Source: an uncultured Aquimarina sp. (GTDB lineage: Bacteria; Bacteroidota; Bacteroidia; Flavobacteriales; Flavobacteriaceae). Taken from it: a stretch of DNA of 64,000 nucleotides. How positions within the stretch are numbered: the stretch's first letter is position 1; each line of letters begins with the position of its first letter. Location of the stretch: positions 1 to 64,000 of the forward strand of contig CANMKK010000009.1 of NCBI GenBank assembly GCA_947498455.1. The letters run 5' to 3'. A program made the position numbers and the translations under genes. The notes under the pieces were generated by a model. It ran no database searches. It was not told where the DNA came from and was given only the letters and a program-made list of their open reading frames with translations. Shown piece after piece: positions 37,448 through 46,112 of the stretch.

Positions 37448-39472
37448 ATGCAAAATATAGGATTGATAATAGCAGCAGGCATAATCGCATTGATTATAGC
37501 GTTATTTCAATACATTTCTAAAGCAAAGAATAGAACAAAAAAAAATCTATTCTTTGCTTTTCTACGTTTTCTGACCATCTTCGCTTTATTAATACTTTTA
37601 ATAAATCCCTCGTTTAGAAAACACACATATTTTGTAGAAAAGCCTAATTTAATAGTTGCAATTGATAACTCATCATCAATAAAACATCTTGATCAAGATA
37701 CGTCTATTAAAAATTATGTAAATACTCTTAGTAACAACGAAAGATTGAATGATCATTTTGATCTTAAGTATTATTCCTTTTCTGATAAACTTACAGATTC
37801 AATTGCTCTTAGTTTTGATCAGAAACAAACAAATATCTCTAATGCATTAGAAAATCTGGATCAGATTTATAAAAATTCCAATGCACCGATACTATTGATT
37901 ACAGACGGTAACCAAACATATGGCAAAGATTATCAGTTTGATAGTGGTAGTTACTCGCAACAAGTTTACCCTATAATTACGGGGGATACTACTAAAGTAA
38001 TGGATACTAAAATCCAGCAGCTTAATGTAAATAAATATGCATACTTAAAAAATAAATTTCCTATAGAGGTTATTCTTACCTATTCAGGAAATGAAAATGT
38101 CACTACCAAATTTCAGGTTAAATCCGGAAATAAAACTGTATATACTCAACCAGTTAGTTTCTCTCCTGAAAATAATTCAAGTGTAATTAACTTTACACTA
38201 CCGGCTACGACTGCAGGTGTTTTAAAATATACATCCTTTTTGCTTCCTCTTGAAGCGGAGAAAAATACAATTAATAATACAAAAGATTTTGCGGTAGAAG
38301 TGATAGATCAAAAAACCAATGTGCTATTAGTAAGTGATATAGTACACCCTGATCTAGGAGCAATAAAAAAGAGTGTTGAAAGTAATGAAAGAAGAAGTCT
38401 AACCATTGTAAAACCTTCAGAAATTCAGGATATTGAAGAATTTCAATTAGTAATTTTATATCAGCCTACTACAAGGTTTAAGGGGATATTTGAAAAGATA
38501 GTAAGCACAAAGAAAAATTATTTTACTATTACTGGATCTAAAACAGATTGGGTTTTTCTTAATAAAGTTCAGAATAAATATAAACAGGAGATAACGCGAC
38601 AAACAGAGTATTATTTACCAGAGTTTAATAACAATTACGGAACTTTTTTGGTTGATGATATTGGGTTTAATGACTATCCTCCATTATTAGGAACATTTGG
38701 AGAAGTAAGTGTAAATGCTGCTCACGATGTTTTATTAAGTAGAAAAATAGGAACTATTTCTACAAATGAACCTTTATTGATAACGATAGAAGAAAATAGT
38801 ATTAGAGAAGCAGTTTTATTTGGCGATGGTATATGGAGATGGAGAGCACAAAATTACCTCGATACTAAAAACTTTCAAGGGTTTGATGATGTAATAGGAA
38901 AATTGGTTCAATATTTAGCTTCGAATAAAAGAAAAAGTAGATTAAATACTATTTCAGAATCTTTTTATTATGGTAATGCAAGTATAAAAATCCAAGCTGA
39001 GTATTTTACAAAAAATTATGAATTTGATCGCAGAGGAAACCTTGCAATTATTATTAAAAACAAGAATACTGAAGCTACGCAAACAATTCCGATGTTGTTA
39101 AAAAATAATTCATACGAGGCGGATCTTAGTAGCTTACCATCTGGGAATTATGATTATACAGTAACCGTAAGAGGTGAGAATATATCAAGATCAGCAAGTT
39201 TTACAATTCTAGATTATGATGTAGAGCAACAATTACTCAATGCGGATGTAACAAAACTTACCCAATTAGCGACTAATACAAATGGGAAAGCTTATTTTAT
39301 AGATCAAAAGAACCTTTTAATTAATGAGTTAATAGAAGATCAAAGATACAGAGCTATTCAGAAAAGCAAAGAAAATATAGTATCTTTAATAGATTGGAAG
39401 TATTTGTTAGTGATTATTATCCTTTTACTTGCAGTAGAATGGTTTTTAAGAAAATATAATGGGCTTATTTAA
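37448..39472 (+). CDS. Membrane protein with VWA-like domain, unknown function
   Basis: 674 residues. Two N-terminal membrane helices (about 4-22 and 36-53) and one near the C-terminus (about 650-668). Between them a von Willebrand A-like part begins with a MIDAS-like AIDNSSS (71-77) and continues to LLITDGNQT; a large extracytoplasmic beta-rich part follows. The topology resembles BatA/BatB-type and 'aerotolerance' proteins of Bacteroidota, but a full family match is not certain. It lies 22 bp before the prohibitin gene, so probably co-transcribed. Confidence 0.78.
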   Translation: MQNIGLIIAAGIIALIIALFQYISKAKNRTKKNLFFAFLRFLTIFALLILLINPSFRKHTYFVEKPNLIVAIDNSSSIKHLDQDTSIKNYVNTLSNNERLNDHFDLKYYSFSDKLTDSIALSFDQKQTNISNALENLDQIYKNSNAPILLITDGNQTYGKDYQFDSGSYSQQVYPIITGDTTKVMDTKIQQLNVNKYAYLKNKFPIEVILTYSGNENVTTKFQVKSGNKTVYTQPVSFSPENNSSVINFTLPATTAGVLKYTSFLLPLEAEKNTINNTKDFAVEVIDQKTNVLLVSDIVHPDLGAIKKSVESNERRSLTIVKPSEIQDIEEFQLVILYQPTTRFKGIFEKIVSTKKNYFTITGSKTDWVFLNKVQNKYKQEITRQTEYYLPEFNNNYGTFLVDDIGFNDYPPLLGTFGEVSVNAAHDVLLSRKIGTISTNEPLLITIEENSIREAVLFGDGIWRWRAQNYLDTKNFQGFDDVIGKLVQYLASNKRKSRLNTISESFYYGNASIKIQAEYFTKNYEFDRRGNLAIIIKNKNTEATQTIPMLLKNNSYEADLSSLPSGNYDYTVTVRGENISRSASFTILDYDVEQQLLNADVTKLTQLATNTNGKAYFIDQKNLLINELIEDQRYRAIQKSKENIVSLIDWKYLLVIIILLLAVEWFLRKYNGLI

Positions 39473-39494
39473 AAATTAACAACTAAAATTTATC

Positions 39495-40310
39495 ATGGAA
39501 AAATTACCAAAAATAGGACTACCTATTCTTATTATTATTGTATTACTGATAGTATTTATTTCAAAATCGACAGAAACGATAGCCTCAGGAGAGGCAGGGG
39601 TTTTATATAAGACTTTTGGAGGAGGAGTTGTTACTGACGAACCGCCTTTAGGAGAAGGATTTCATTTAGTCGCTCCTTGGAATAAAGTTATCGTTTATGA
39701 GGTAAGACAACAGGAAGTTTTTGAAAAAATGCAAGTACTTTCGTCTAATGGTTTGGAGATCAAATTAGACGCTTCGGCCTGGTTTCAACCAGAGTATAGT
39801 AAATTAGGGCTATTACATCAGCAAAAAGGAGAAAACTATGTACAACGTGTATTATTGCCTACCATCCGATCGGCTGCACGTAGTGTTGTAGGTAGATATA
39901 CTCCAGAGCAACTATACTCTAGTAAAAGAGATGCTATCCAGAAAGAAATTTATGAAGAGACTAAAAAAATAGTAAGTGATCAGTATATCCAACTGAATGA
40001 AGTTTTGGTACGTGATGTTACACTTCCTTCAACAATTAAAGAAGCGATAGAAAGAAAACTTAGACAAGAGCAAGAATCTTTGGAATACGAGTTTAGGTTA
40101 GAAAAAGCTACAAAAGAAGCTGAAAGACAAAAAATTGATGCAGAAGGTAAGGCAGTTGCAAACCAAATTCTTAGTGCGTCATTAACTGATAAAATCCTTA
40201 CAGAAAAAGGAATTGAAGCTACATTAGAATTAGCAAAATCTCCAAATGCTAAAGTAGTAGTTGTAGGTTCCGGGAAAAATGGAATGCCTATAATTCTTGG
40301 AAATCAATAA
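39495..40310 (+). CDS. Prohibitin/SPFH family membrane protein
   Basis: 271 residues. One N-terminal membrane helix (about 8-23), then an SPFH domain (GEAGVLYKTFGGGVV, EGFHLVAPWNKVIVYEVRQQEV) and a coiled coil rich in Glu, Arg and Lys (about 180-225). Prohibitins form ring assemblies that bracket membrane microdomains and modulate proteases such as FtsH. The C-terminal tail is short. It has a terminator 24 bp past the stop. Confidence 0.92.
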   Translation: MEKLPKIGLPILIIIVLLIVFISKSTETIASGEAGVLYKTFGGGVVTDEPPLGEGFHLVAPWNKVIVYEVRQQEVFEKMQVLSSNGLEIKLDASAWFQPEYSKLGLLHQQKGENYVQRVLLPTIRSAARSVVGRYTPEQLYSSKRDAIQKEIYEETKKIVSDQYIQLNEVLVRDVTLPSTIKEAIERKLRQEQESLEYEFRLEKATKEAERQKIDAEGKAVANQILSASLTDKILTEKGIEATLELAKSPNAKVVVVGSGKNGMPIILGNQ

Positions 40311-40333
40311 GGATAAAAAACAAAATTTAACTG

Positions 40334-40360
40334 AGACTATCTGAAAAGATAGTCTTTTTT
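40334..40360 (+). terminator. Terminator of the prohibitin gene
   Basis: Perfect 9-bp stem AGACTATCT (40334-40342) with AGATAGTCT (40347-40355), loop GAAA, then a run of T to 40360. Confidence 0.88.
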
Positions 40361-40450
40361 GTTTAGAGCTTTATTCATCTAGTTATCTCTTTGGTATGTC
40401 CAGAAAATAGCTGAATTAATTCTGGTTATGGCATCAGATAATAAATAAAA

Positions 40451-40502
40451 TAAAAAGCCTTTATTTAAAATAAAAAGCCTTTATTTAAAAAATAAAGGCT
40501 TT
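40451..40502 (-). terminator. Leftward terminator with a tandemly duplicated arm
   Basis: A 20-bp unit (40451-40470) is exactly repeated at 40471-40490. The AAATAAAGGCTTT at 40490-40502 can pair with the second copy (40474-40486, 13 bp) or with the first. On the minus strand it terminates the 41040/40534 operon; a short T-run follows. Confidence 0.7.
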
Positions 40503-40533
40503 AGGCCAAATAGAGTTTTGGTTAGTGTTACTG

Positions 40534-41040
40534 CTATTTGTTTTTCAATTTAGAAGCTTGATCGGTCCAGTTATCTCTTTCGATACGCCCAGGGAAAAAC
40601 TGAATTAATTCTGTTACAGTATCGATATCTTCCTTAGTGAATCTACTAATTTGATCAAAAGTATATATACCTATACTATTAAGCTTCTCTTCAATAAAAG
40701 GTCCAACACCGCTGATTAATTTTAAATCATCTTTTACAGAAGCGTCAGCAACTCCAAAACTATCAAAGTTTAATTTTGGTTTTTCTGTAGTATCGGTATT
40801 ACTAGATGAAGCAGAAATAGCTTCTAATTCAGTATTTGTTTCTATTGGCGTATTAAAAGTTGTATTAGCTTTTTTATAGCTACCATTTTTTAGTTTTTGT
40901 TTTTCTCTTAAACATTGATCCAGTTCTTCTTTATATTTATTTTTAAGTGTCCATTTGGATAATAGCCATCCTAGTAAAAATGCAAGGAATAGCAATAGTA
41001 GTAGACACCACCAATTTGCTTCGTTTAAAAAATCTAACAT
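40534..41040 (-). CDS. Membrane-anchored helix-hairpin-helix protein
   Basis: 168 residues. One N-terminal membrane helix (about 11-27, with many Leu), a basic then acidic disordered linker (35-100), and a C-terminal domain starting at LISGVGPFIEEKLNSIGI and YTFDQISRFTKEDIDTV, a helix-hairpin-helix module like those in small 'flap endonuclease-like' or ribosomal L21-type extensions. Probably binds DNA or a protein; function unknown. The gene is 13 bp after the OmpA gene on the same strand, so they are one unit. Confidence 0.7.
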   Translation of the reverse strand: MLDFLNEANWWCLLLLLFLAFLLGWLLSKWTLKNKYKEELDQCLREKQKLKNGSYKKANTTFNTPIETNTELEAISASSSNTDTTEKPKLNFDSFGVADASVKDDLKLISGVGPFIEEKLNSIGIYTFDQISRFTKEDIDTVTELIQFFPGRIERDNWTDQASKLKNK

Positions 41041-41053
41041 AGTTTGCTGTTAT

Positions 41054-41971
41054 TTAGTTTACAATAATTTCTATTCTTCTGTTTTTTGCTCTATTTTCTT
41101 CTGTGTCATTAGAAGCAACCGGGCTGGTTTCTCCCTTGGATGATGCTTTTAATTTATTAGAAGGAATTCCTTGAGATATTAAGTACTTCATTACATTTGC
41201 AGCTCTTTTATTTCCATAGGAATAATTAGAATCAGAGGAGCCTATATTATCCGTATGACCAATGATAAGCACATTTTTATCCGGATATTTAGCTAAATAG
41301 TTTTTAAGCTCTAAGGAATAGTTGGCCAATGTAGGGTCTGGTTTAAAGTCTTTGGCTCCAAAGGCTGCGTATAATACTTTATTGGCAATTCCTTTTTCGA
41401 CTTCTTTTAACCTGGACTCATCAATAGTATCAAAATTCAGTATAATACCGCCATGGTAATTTCCATTAGTATCATACACATAATCGTGGAGTTTGGCTTC
41501 TGTAATAATTCGATCTTCATTAATTCCAGCTTGAATTAATTTTTCTTTAATGAAATTGGCTCTTGATAAGCCTAGACCGCTTTCTTGATCTTTTTCTGAA
41601 GATGTTTCATAGCCATAAACTATAAGTTCTTGATCTTGATTTTTACCTAAATAATTGGCAATTGGTTTATCGAAATTACTGATACCCTCTGGAATATAAA
41701 CATCTCCATTAGAATTGTTTATTCTTAGGTTTTCGGGATACCTAAAAATATCATCTCCATGATTATTTATGGCAAATAAACCATGGACTAATGCTAAACT
41801 GTCCTCATATGCTTTTTTAGCAAGAGCTTCCGCTTCAGGATCAGTTTTTTCCTCTACAATAATAGAAGAACCCTTATTTTTATCTCCGAGACACCAATTG
41901 CAGGAATAGTACCACCACATCCCCAAAATAGCAAACAGAAGAAAAATAAGAAGAGAAATTAAATTTTTCAT
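41054..41971 (-). CDS. OmpA family envelope protein
   Basis: 305 residues with an N-terminal hydrophobic anchor (about 4-20). The C-terminal about 80 residues are an OmpA peptidoglycan-binding domain: NVLIIGHTDNIGSSDSN, YGNKRAANVMKYLISQGI and the closing ENRAKNRRIEIIV. A repeated similar motif (DQELIVYGYETSSEKDQESGLGLSRANF) lies at about 110-140, suggesting a second, degenerate OmpA copy. It likely links the inner membrane or periplasm to peptidoglycan. Confidence 0.87.
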   Translation of the reverse strand: MKNLISLLIFLLFAILGMWWYYSCNWCLGDKNKGSSIIVEEKTDPEAEALAKKAYEDSLALVHGLFAINNHGDDIFRYPENLRINNSNGDVYIPEGISNFDKPIANYLGKNQDQELIVYGYETSSEKDQESGLGLSRANFIKEKLIQAGINEDRIITEAKLHDYVYDTNGNYHGGIILNFDTIDESRLKEVEKGIANKVLYAAFGAKDFKPDPTLANYSLELKNYLAKYPDKNVLIIGHTDNIGSSDSNYSYGNKRAANVMKYLISQGIPSNKLKASSKGETSPVASNDTEENRAKNRRIEIIVN

Positions 41972-42089
41972 AAGCTGTTGATTAGTATTTGTATCTTAAA
42001 GTTAAAAAATGTTTTTTATAAACCATTATAAAATAGTTATTTATGCTTGTAAAAAAGATGAATAGCAAAAAAATAAGCCAAAACACATC

Positions 42090-42117
42090 TTGAAAAAAAA
42101 TATTTTTTATAAATTCG
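42090..42117 (+). promoter_or_regulatory. Candidate promoter of the histidine operon
   Basis: TTG at 42090-42092 and TAAATTCG at 42110-42117 (one mismatch to TAnnTTTG), spacer 17. The transcript would begin about 13 nt before the leader peptide start. Weak match but well placed. Confidence 0.4.
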
Positions 42118-42136
42118 CAGCATATTAGAAAAGACA

Positions 42137-42193
42137 ATGAAAAACATTCTTGTACATCATCATCATACTTACATCTTCGCTCAAGCGTGGTAA
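42137..42193 (+). CDS. hisL: Histidine operon leader peptide
   Basis: An 18-codon frame MKNILVHHHHTYIFAQAW with four consecutive CAT (His) codons at 42155-42166, ending at TAA 42191-42193. It stands 108 bp before hisG, the first gene of a complete histidine operon. Ribosome stalling on the His codons when charged tRNA-His is scarce would expose 42180-42187. The peptide is regulatory, with no expected function of its own. Absent from ordinary gene lists because of its size. Confidence 0.88.
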   Translation: MKNILVHHHHTYIFAQAW

Positions 42194-42225
42194 GTTGATA
42201 TGTGTATAGAGTAACCATATATAAG

Positions 42226-42257
42226 AACCCGTTTGAGAATTTTCAAGCGGGTTTTTT
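42226..42257 (+). terminator. Attenuator terminator of the histidine operon
   Basis: Left arm 42226-42236 pairs with 42243-42253 (11 bp with one G-U), loop of six, then T to 42257. The leader segment CTCAAGCG (42180-42187) pairs with CGTTTGAG (42230-42237) in competition with TCAAGCG (42243-42249), giving an antiterminator. Starved ribosomes stalled upstream leave it free, so the operon is read through. Confidence 0.88.
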
Positions 42258-42301
42258 CTATTAAAACTGTTTGAATTGATTAAACACAACAAAAACATAT
42301 A

Positions 42302-43159
42302 ATGTCAAAAATTAAAATTGCTATTCAGAAAAGTGGAAGACTCAATGAGGATTCTGTTCAGATTTTAAAAGATTGTGGAATTTCTATCGATAATGGTAAA
42401 GATCAGTTAAAGGCACAAACAAGAAATTTCCCAATGGAAGTTATGTTTCTGCGTAATGGAGATATACCTCAATATCTTAGAGATGGAGTAGTAGATATTG
42501 CTATTATTGGAGAAAATGTCCTTATAGAAAAAGGAAAAGACATTACAATTGCTGAAAGATTAGGTTTTTCTAAATGTAAAGTGTCATTGGCGGTACCTAA
42601 AAGTTTTGAGTATACTTCTATTAATGACTTAGATGGGAAAAGAATTGCCACATCATATCCGAACACAGTTAATGAATATCTAGAAGAAAAAGGTATTTCT
42701 GCCGAATTACATCAGATATCTGGTTCTGTAGAGATTGCACCGAATATAGGATTAGCAGACGCCATATGTGATATCGTTTCTAGTGGTAGTACATTGTTTA
42801 AGAATAATTTAAAAGAAGTAGAAGTGATGCTTACTTCTGAAGCTGTTTTAGCTGTTTCTCCAACAATTAGCGATGAGAATAAACGACTTTTAGAAAAATT
42901 GCAGTTTAGAATTCAAGCAGTGCTTAAGGCACGAGCTTCTAAGTATGTATTGCTAAATGCTCCTAATGATAAAATAGAAAGAATTGTGGATATCCTTCCT
43001 GGAATGAGAAGCCCTACAGTACTTCCATTAGCTGAAGAAGGATGGAGTTCGATACACACAGTAGTAGAGAAAAATAAATTCTGGGATATATTAGATGAGC
43101 TAAAGGCAGAAGGAGCAGAAGGAATCTTGGTTTGTCCTATAGAAAAAATGGTTTTGTAA
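42302..43159 (+). CDS. hisG: ATP phosphoribosyltransferase, long form
   Basis: 285 residues, the long HisG with its C-terminal regulatory domain (from about 210), so it does not need HisZ and should be feedback-inhibited by histidine. It condenses ATP and PRPP in the first step of histidine synthesis. IAIQKSGRLNEDS (5-17), the RNGDIPQYL substrate region, and ICDIVSSGSTLFKNN (the PRPP loop, about 153-167) are present. First structural gene behind the hisL attenuator. Confidence 0.95.
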   Translation: MSKIKIAIQKSGRLNEDSVQILKDCGISIDNGKDQLKAQTRNFPMEVMFLRNGDIPQYLRDGVVDIAIIGENVLIEKGKDITIAERLGFSKCKVSLAVPKSFEYTSINDLDGKRIATSYPNTVNEYLEEKGISAELHQISGSVEIAPNIGLADAICDIVSSGSTLFKNNLKEVEVMLTSEAVLAVSPTISDENKRLLEKLQFRIQAVLKARASKYVLLNAPNDKIERIVDILPGMRSPTVLPLAEEGWSSIHTVVEKNKFWDILDELKAEGAEGILVCPIEKMVL

Positions 43160-43176
43160 AATAAGGGATTGGTACT

Positions 43177-43596
43177 ATGTTTACGATACGAAAAATAGAT
43201 AATAGAGAGATGACTGTAATAATACCTTTATTATTGGAGTTAAATGGTTCTGTTACTCAAAAAGAATTAGAAGAGCGGTTACCCCAAATGATTCTTAGCG
43301 GGTATGAGTGTGTCGGAGTTTATGACAATCAGAAACTCATTGGTATTTCCGGAATGTGGTTTCTTACTAAATATTATATAGGTAAGCATTTAGAACCAGA
43401 TAATGTTTTTATTTCACCAGAGTATAGAGGAAAGGGAGTAGGCAATTTATTAATAGAGTGGATTCATCGATATGCAAAATCAAAAAACTGTGTAGCATTA
43501 GAACTAAACTGTTATATTGATAATGCAGATGGTAATAAATTTTGGAAAAGTCAAGGTTATAAGGAAATAGGTTATCATTTTCGAAAAGAATTATAG
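43177..43596 (+). CDS. GNAT acetyltransferase embedded in the his operon
   Basis: 139 residues. FISPEYRGKGVGNLLIEW (about 91-108) holds the acetyl-CoA loop RGKGVG, and FWKSQGYKEIGYHFRKEL is the typical C-terminal end. It lies 17 bp after hisG and 37 bp before hisD, same direction. No known histidine-pathway step requires an acetyltransferase; it is an added gene that would be expressed under histidine limitation. Substrate unknown. Confidence 0.82.
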   Translation: MFTIRKIDNREMTVIIPLLLELNGSVTQKELEERLPQMILSGYECVGVYDNQKLIGISGMWFLTKYYIGKHLEPDNVFISPEYRGKGVGNLLIEWIHRYAKSKNCVALELNCYIDNADGNKFWKSQGYKEIGYHFRKEL

Positions 43597-43633
43597 GTTA
43601 AAAGAAGAATTATCGATTAGGAAGTAAAGGATC

Positions 43634-44917
43634 ATGAATAAGATATACAACCCCAAAAAAGAGGATTGGTTAGAAATATTAAAAAGACCAACACAGACAG
43701 TCGCAGATATTGAAAATACTGTCTTGAGTGTTTTTAATGAAGTAGAAAAAGAAGGAGATCAGGCTATTAGTCGATATACCAAAAAGTTTGATCAGGTTAC
43801 CTTGGATTCGATATTAGTGTCCAAAGATGAGATATTAGAAGCCAAAGATTTGGTGAGTTCGGAGTTAAAAGAAGCTATTCTATTAGCTAAGTCGAATATA
43901 GAAACCTTTCATTCGGCACAAAAAACAACTAAAATTTCAGTTGAAACTACAGAAGGAGTCTCTTGCTGGCAAGAAAAGCGCCCCATACAAAAAGTTGGTT
44001 TGTATATCCCAGGAGGAACTGCACCATTGTTTTCTACCATATTAATGCTGGCGGTGCCGGCTAATATCGCTGGATGTAAAGAGATTGTTTTATGTTCTCC
44101 ACCAAATAAAGAAAGAAAAATTGATCCAGCAATTTTATATACAGCAAGTTTATGTGGAGTAACCAAAATATGCAAAGTAGGAGGAATCCAGGCTATTGCG
44201 GGAATGACCTTTGGAACTGAAACAATTCCGCAGGTATATAAAATATTTGGACCAGGAAATCAATTTGTAACAGTGGCTAAACAATTGGCTACCAAGTTTG
44301 GTGTAGCGATAGATATGCCAGCAGGACCAAGTGAGCTATTAGTCGTAGCCGACGATACTGCTAGTGCAGCTTTTGTAGCATCTGACCTGCTCAGTCAGGC
44401 AGAACACGGCAAAGATAGCCAGGTCATTTTGGTATCAACATCAAAAGAATTGTTAGAAAGTGTAGAAAAAGAGGTGATTGAGCAATGCAAAGTGTTACCA
44501 CGAAGAGCTATTGCAGAAGCAGCAATAGCTAATTCAAAATTGATTTTTGTAAATAATGATACCCAGGCTATAGAATTGATTAATGAATATGGACCGGAGC
44601 ATTTTATTATTTGTGTTTCTAATGAGGATTTTTATGTAGATAACATTGCGAATGCAGGATCGGTATTTATAGGTAATTATACACCCGAAAGTGCAGGAGA
44701 CTACGCTTCGGGAACAAACCATACATTGCCAACCAATGGATATGCAAAACAGTATAGCGGTGTAAATCTAGACAGTTTTATGAAATCAATGACATTTCAG
44801 AAAATATCAAAAATCGGAATAGAAAAAATAGGAAATGCAATTGAATTAATGGCAGAAGCAGAAGGGTTACAGGCTCATAAAAATGCTGTTACATTACGAT
44901 TAGATAGTTTAGAATAA
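43634..44917 (+). CDS. hisD: Histidinol dehydrogenase
   Basis: 427 residues, usual length. It catalyses the two final NAD-dependent oxidations of histidinol to histidine. The zinc/active-site features are visible: VGLYIPGGTAPLFST, FGPGNQFVTVAKQ, SDLLSQAEHGKDSQ with the metal-binding Gln-His pair, and EHFIICVSNED with the catalytic Glu-His. The closing GTNHTLPT and GYAKQYSG blocks are normal. Confidence 0.96.
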   Translation: MNKIYNPKKEDWLEILKRPTQTVADIENTVLSVFNEVEKEGDQAISRYTKKFDQVTLDSILVSKDEILEAKDLVSSELKEAILLAKSNIETFHSAQKTTKISVETTEGVSCWQEKRPIQKVGLYIPGGTAPLFSTILMLAVPANIAGCKEIVLCSPPNKERKIDPAILYTASLCGVTKICKVGGIQAIAGMTFGTETIPQVYKIFGPGNQFVTVAKQLATKFGVAIDMPAGPSELLVVADDTASAAFVASDLLSQAEHGKDSQVILVSTSKELLESVEKEVIEQCKVLPRRAIAEAAIANSKLIFVNNDTQAIELINEYGPEHFIICVSNEDFYVDNIANAGSVFIGNYTPESAGDYASGTNHTLPTNGYAKQYSGVNLDSFMKSMTFQKISKIGIEKIGNAIELMAEAEGLQAHKNAVTLRLDSLE

Positions 44918-45020
44918 AAAAGTCACGAGTATACATATTGAGCAAGATTATAAATTGATTTCCATTTAGTTAATTTTTTACTGAATACTCAATACTAAAG
45001 ACTGAATACTTTAATAAAAA

Positions 45021-46070
45021 ATGAACACAACACAATTCGATATAAATCAAATAGTACGAGAAAACGTAAAAGGGTTAAATCCATATTCCTCAGCACGAGA
45101 TGAATATGTTTCAGATGGTTCTAAAATGATTTTTCTGGATGCCAATGAAAACCCTTATGAAAATGGAGTCAATAGATATCCAGATCCCCAACAAAGAAAT
45201 CTTAAAACGGTTTTAGCGGAACAAAAAAGTGTACTGGTAGAGAATATATTATTAGGAAATGGTAGTGACGAAGTCTTAGATCTGCTGTTTAGGGCGTTTT
45301 GTGAACCCGGAATAGACAATGTTATTACGTTACCGCCAACCTATGGAATGTATAAGGTATTAGCAAATATTAATAATATAGAAGAAAGAGAAGTATTACT
45401 AACAGATACTTTTCAACCTAATGTTACATCAATTTTTAAAACCATAGATGAAAATTCTAAAATAGTTTTTCTTTGCTCTCCTAATAACCCTACAGGTAAT
45501 TCTTTTTCAGAGGAAAATGTACTTCAGATTCTTGAAAAATTTAAAGGACTAGTTGTTATAGATGAGGCATATATTGATTTTTCGGATAAAGAAAGCTGGA
45601 TTTCCAGGATCAAAGAATATCCTAATTTGATTATAACGCAAACGTTATCAAAAGCATACGGAATGGCTGGGATTAGACTGGGGTTATGCTATGCTTCGCA
45701 AGATATCATTAGTGTTCTTAATAAGATAAAACCACCATATAATGTAAATGAGCTTACTCAAAAACGTGCATTGGATAGAGTATCGAATATAGGGCAAGTA
45801 AATATAGAAGTGTCTAGTATACTTACTGAAAGAGCTAAATTGATACAAGCATTACGACAAATAGAGTTTGTGGAAAAAGTATATCCAACGGATGCAAATT
45901 TTATTTTGACTAAAGTAGATAATGCTAATATGAGATATGACCAATTACTTAAACAGGGAGTAGTTGTCCGTAATAGAAGTACACAACCTTTATGTAAAGA
46001 TACGTTACGTTTTACGGTGGGTACAAAAGAAGAAAATAAGAAACTGATAGAAGTATTACAAAGTATATAA
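45021..46070 (+). CDS. hisC: Histidinol-phosphate aminotransferase
   Basis: 349 residues, the biosynthetic HisC. It transfers the amino group from glutamate to imidazoleacetol phosphate using PLP. LDANENPYENG, SPNNPTGNSF, DEAYIDFS, the PLP Lys in LSKAYGMAGIRLG, and the C-terminal LRFTVGT are present. No signal peptide, unlike the paralogue at 2491. A 103-bp AT-rich spacer separates it from hisD. Confidence 0.95.
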   Translation: MNTTQFDINQIVRENVKGLNPYSSARDEYVSDGSKMIFLDANENPYENGVNRYPDPQQRNLKTVLAEQKSVLVENILLGNGSDEVLDLLFRAFCEPGIDNVITLPPTYGMYKVLANINNIEEREVLLTDTFQPNVTSIFKTIDENSKIVFLCSPNNPTGNSFSEENVLQILEKFKGLVVIDEAYIDFSDKESWISRIKEYPNLIITQTLSKAYGMAGIRLGLCYASQDIISVLNKIKPPYNVNELTQKRALDRVSNIGQVNIEVSSILTERAKLIQALRQIEFVEKVYPTDANFILTKVDNANMRYDQLLKQGVVVRNRSTQPLCKDTLRFTVGTKEENKKLIEVLQSI

Positions 46071-46112
46071 ATTAAATCCTTTAACCTTTATAGAAGTAAG
46101 GTTTCGTATAGT

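Noticed and set aside
40451..40490. Tandem direct repeat as a CRISPR-like array
   Set aside because: Two adjacent copies without spacers, and they form a terminator.
41982..42218. Leftward frame of 78 codons over the his leader
   Set aside because: It is antisense to hisL and the attenuator, with low-complexity sequence.
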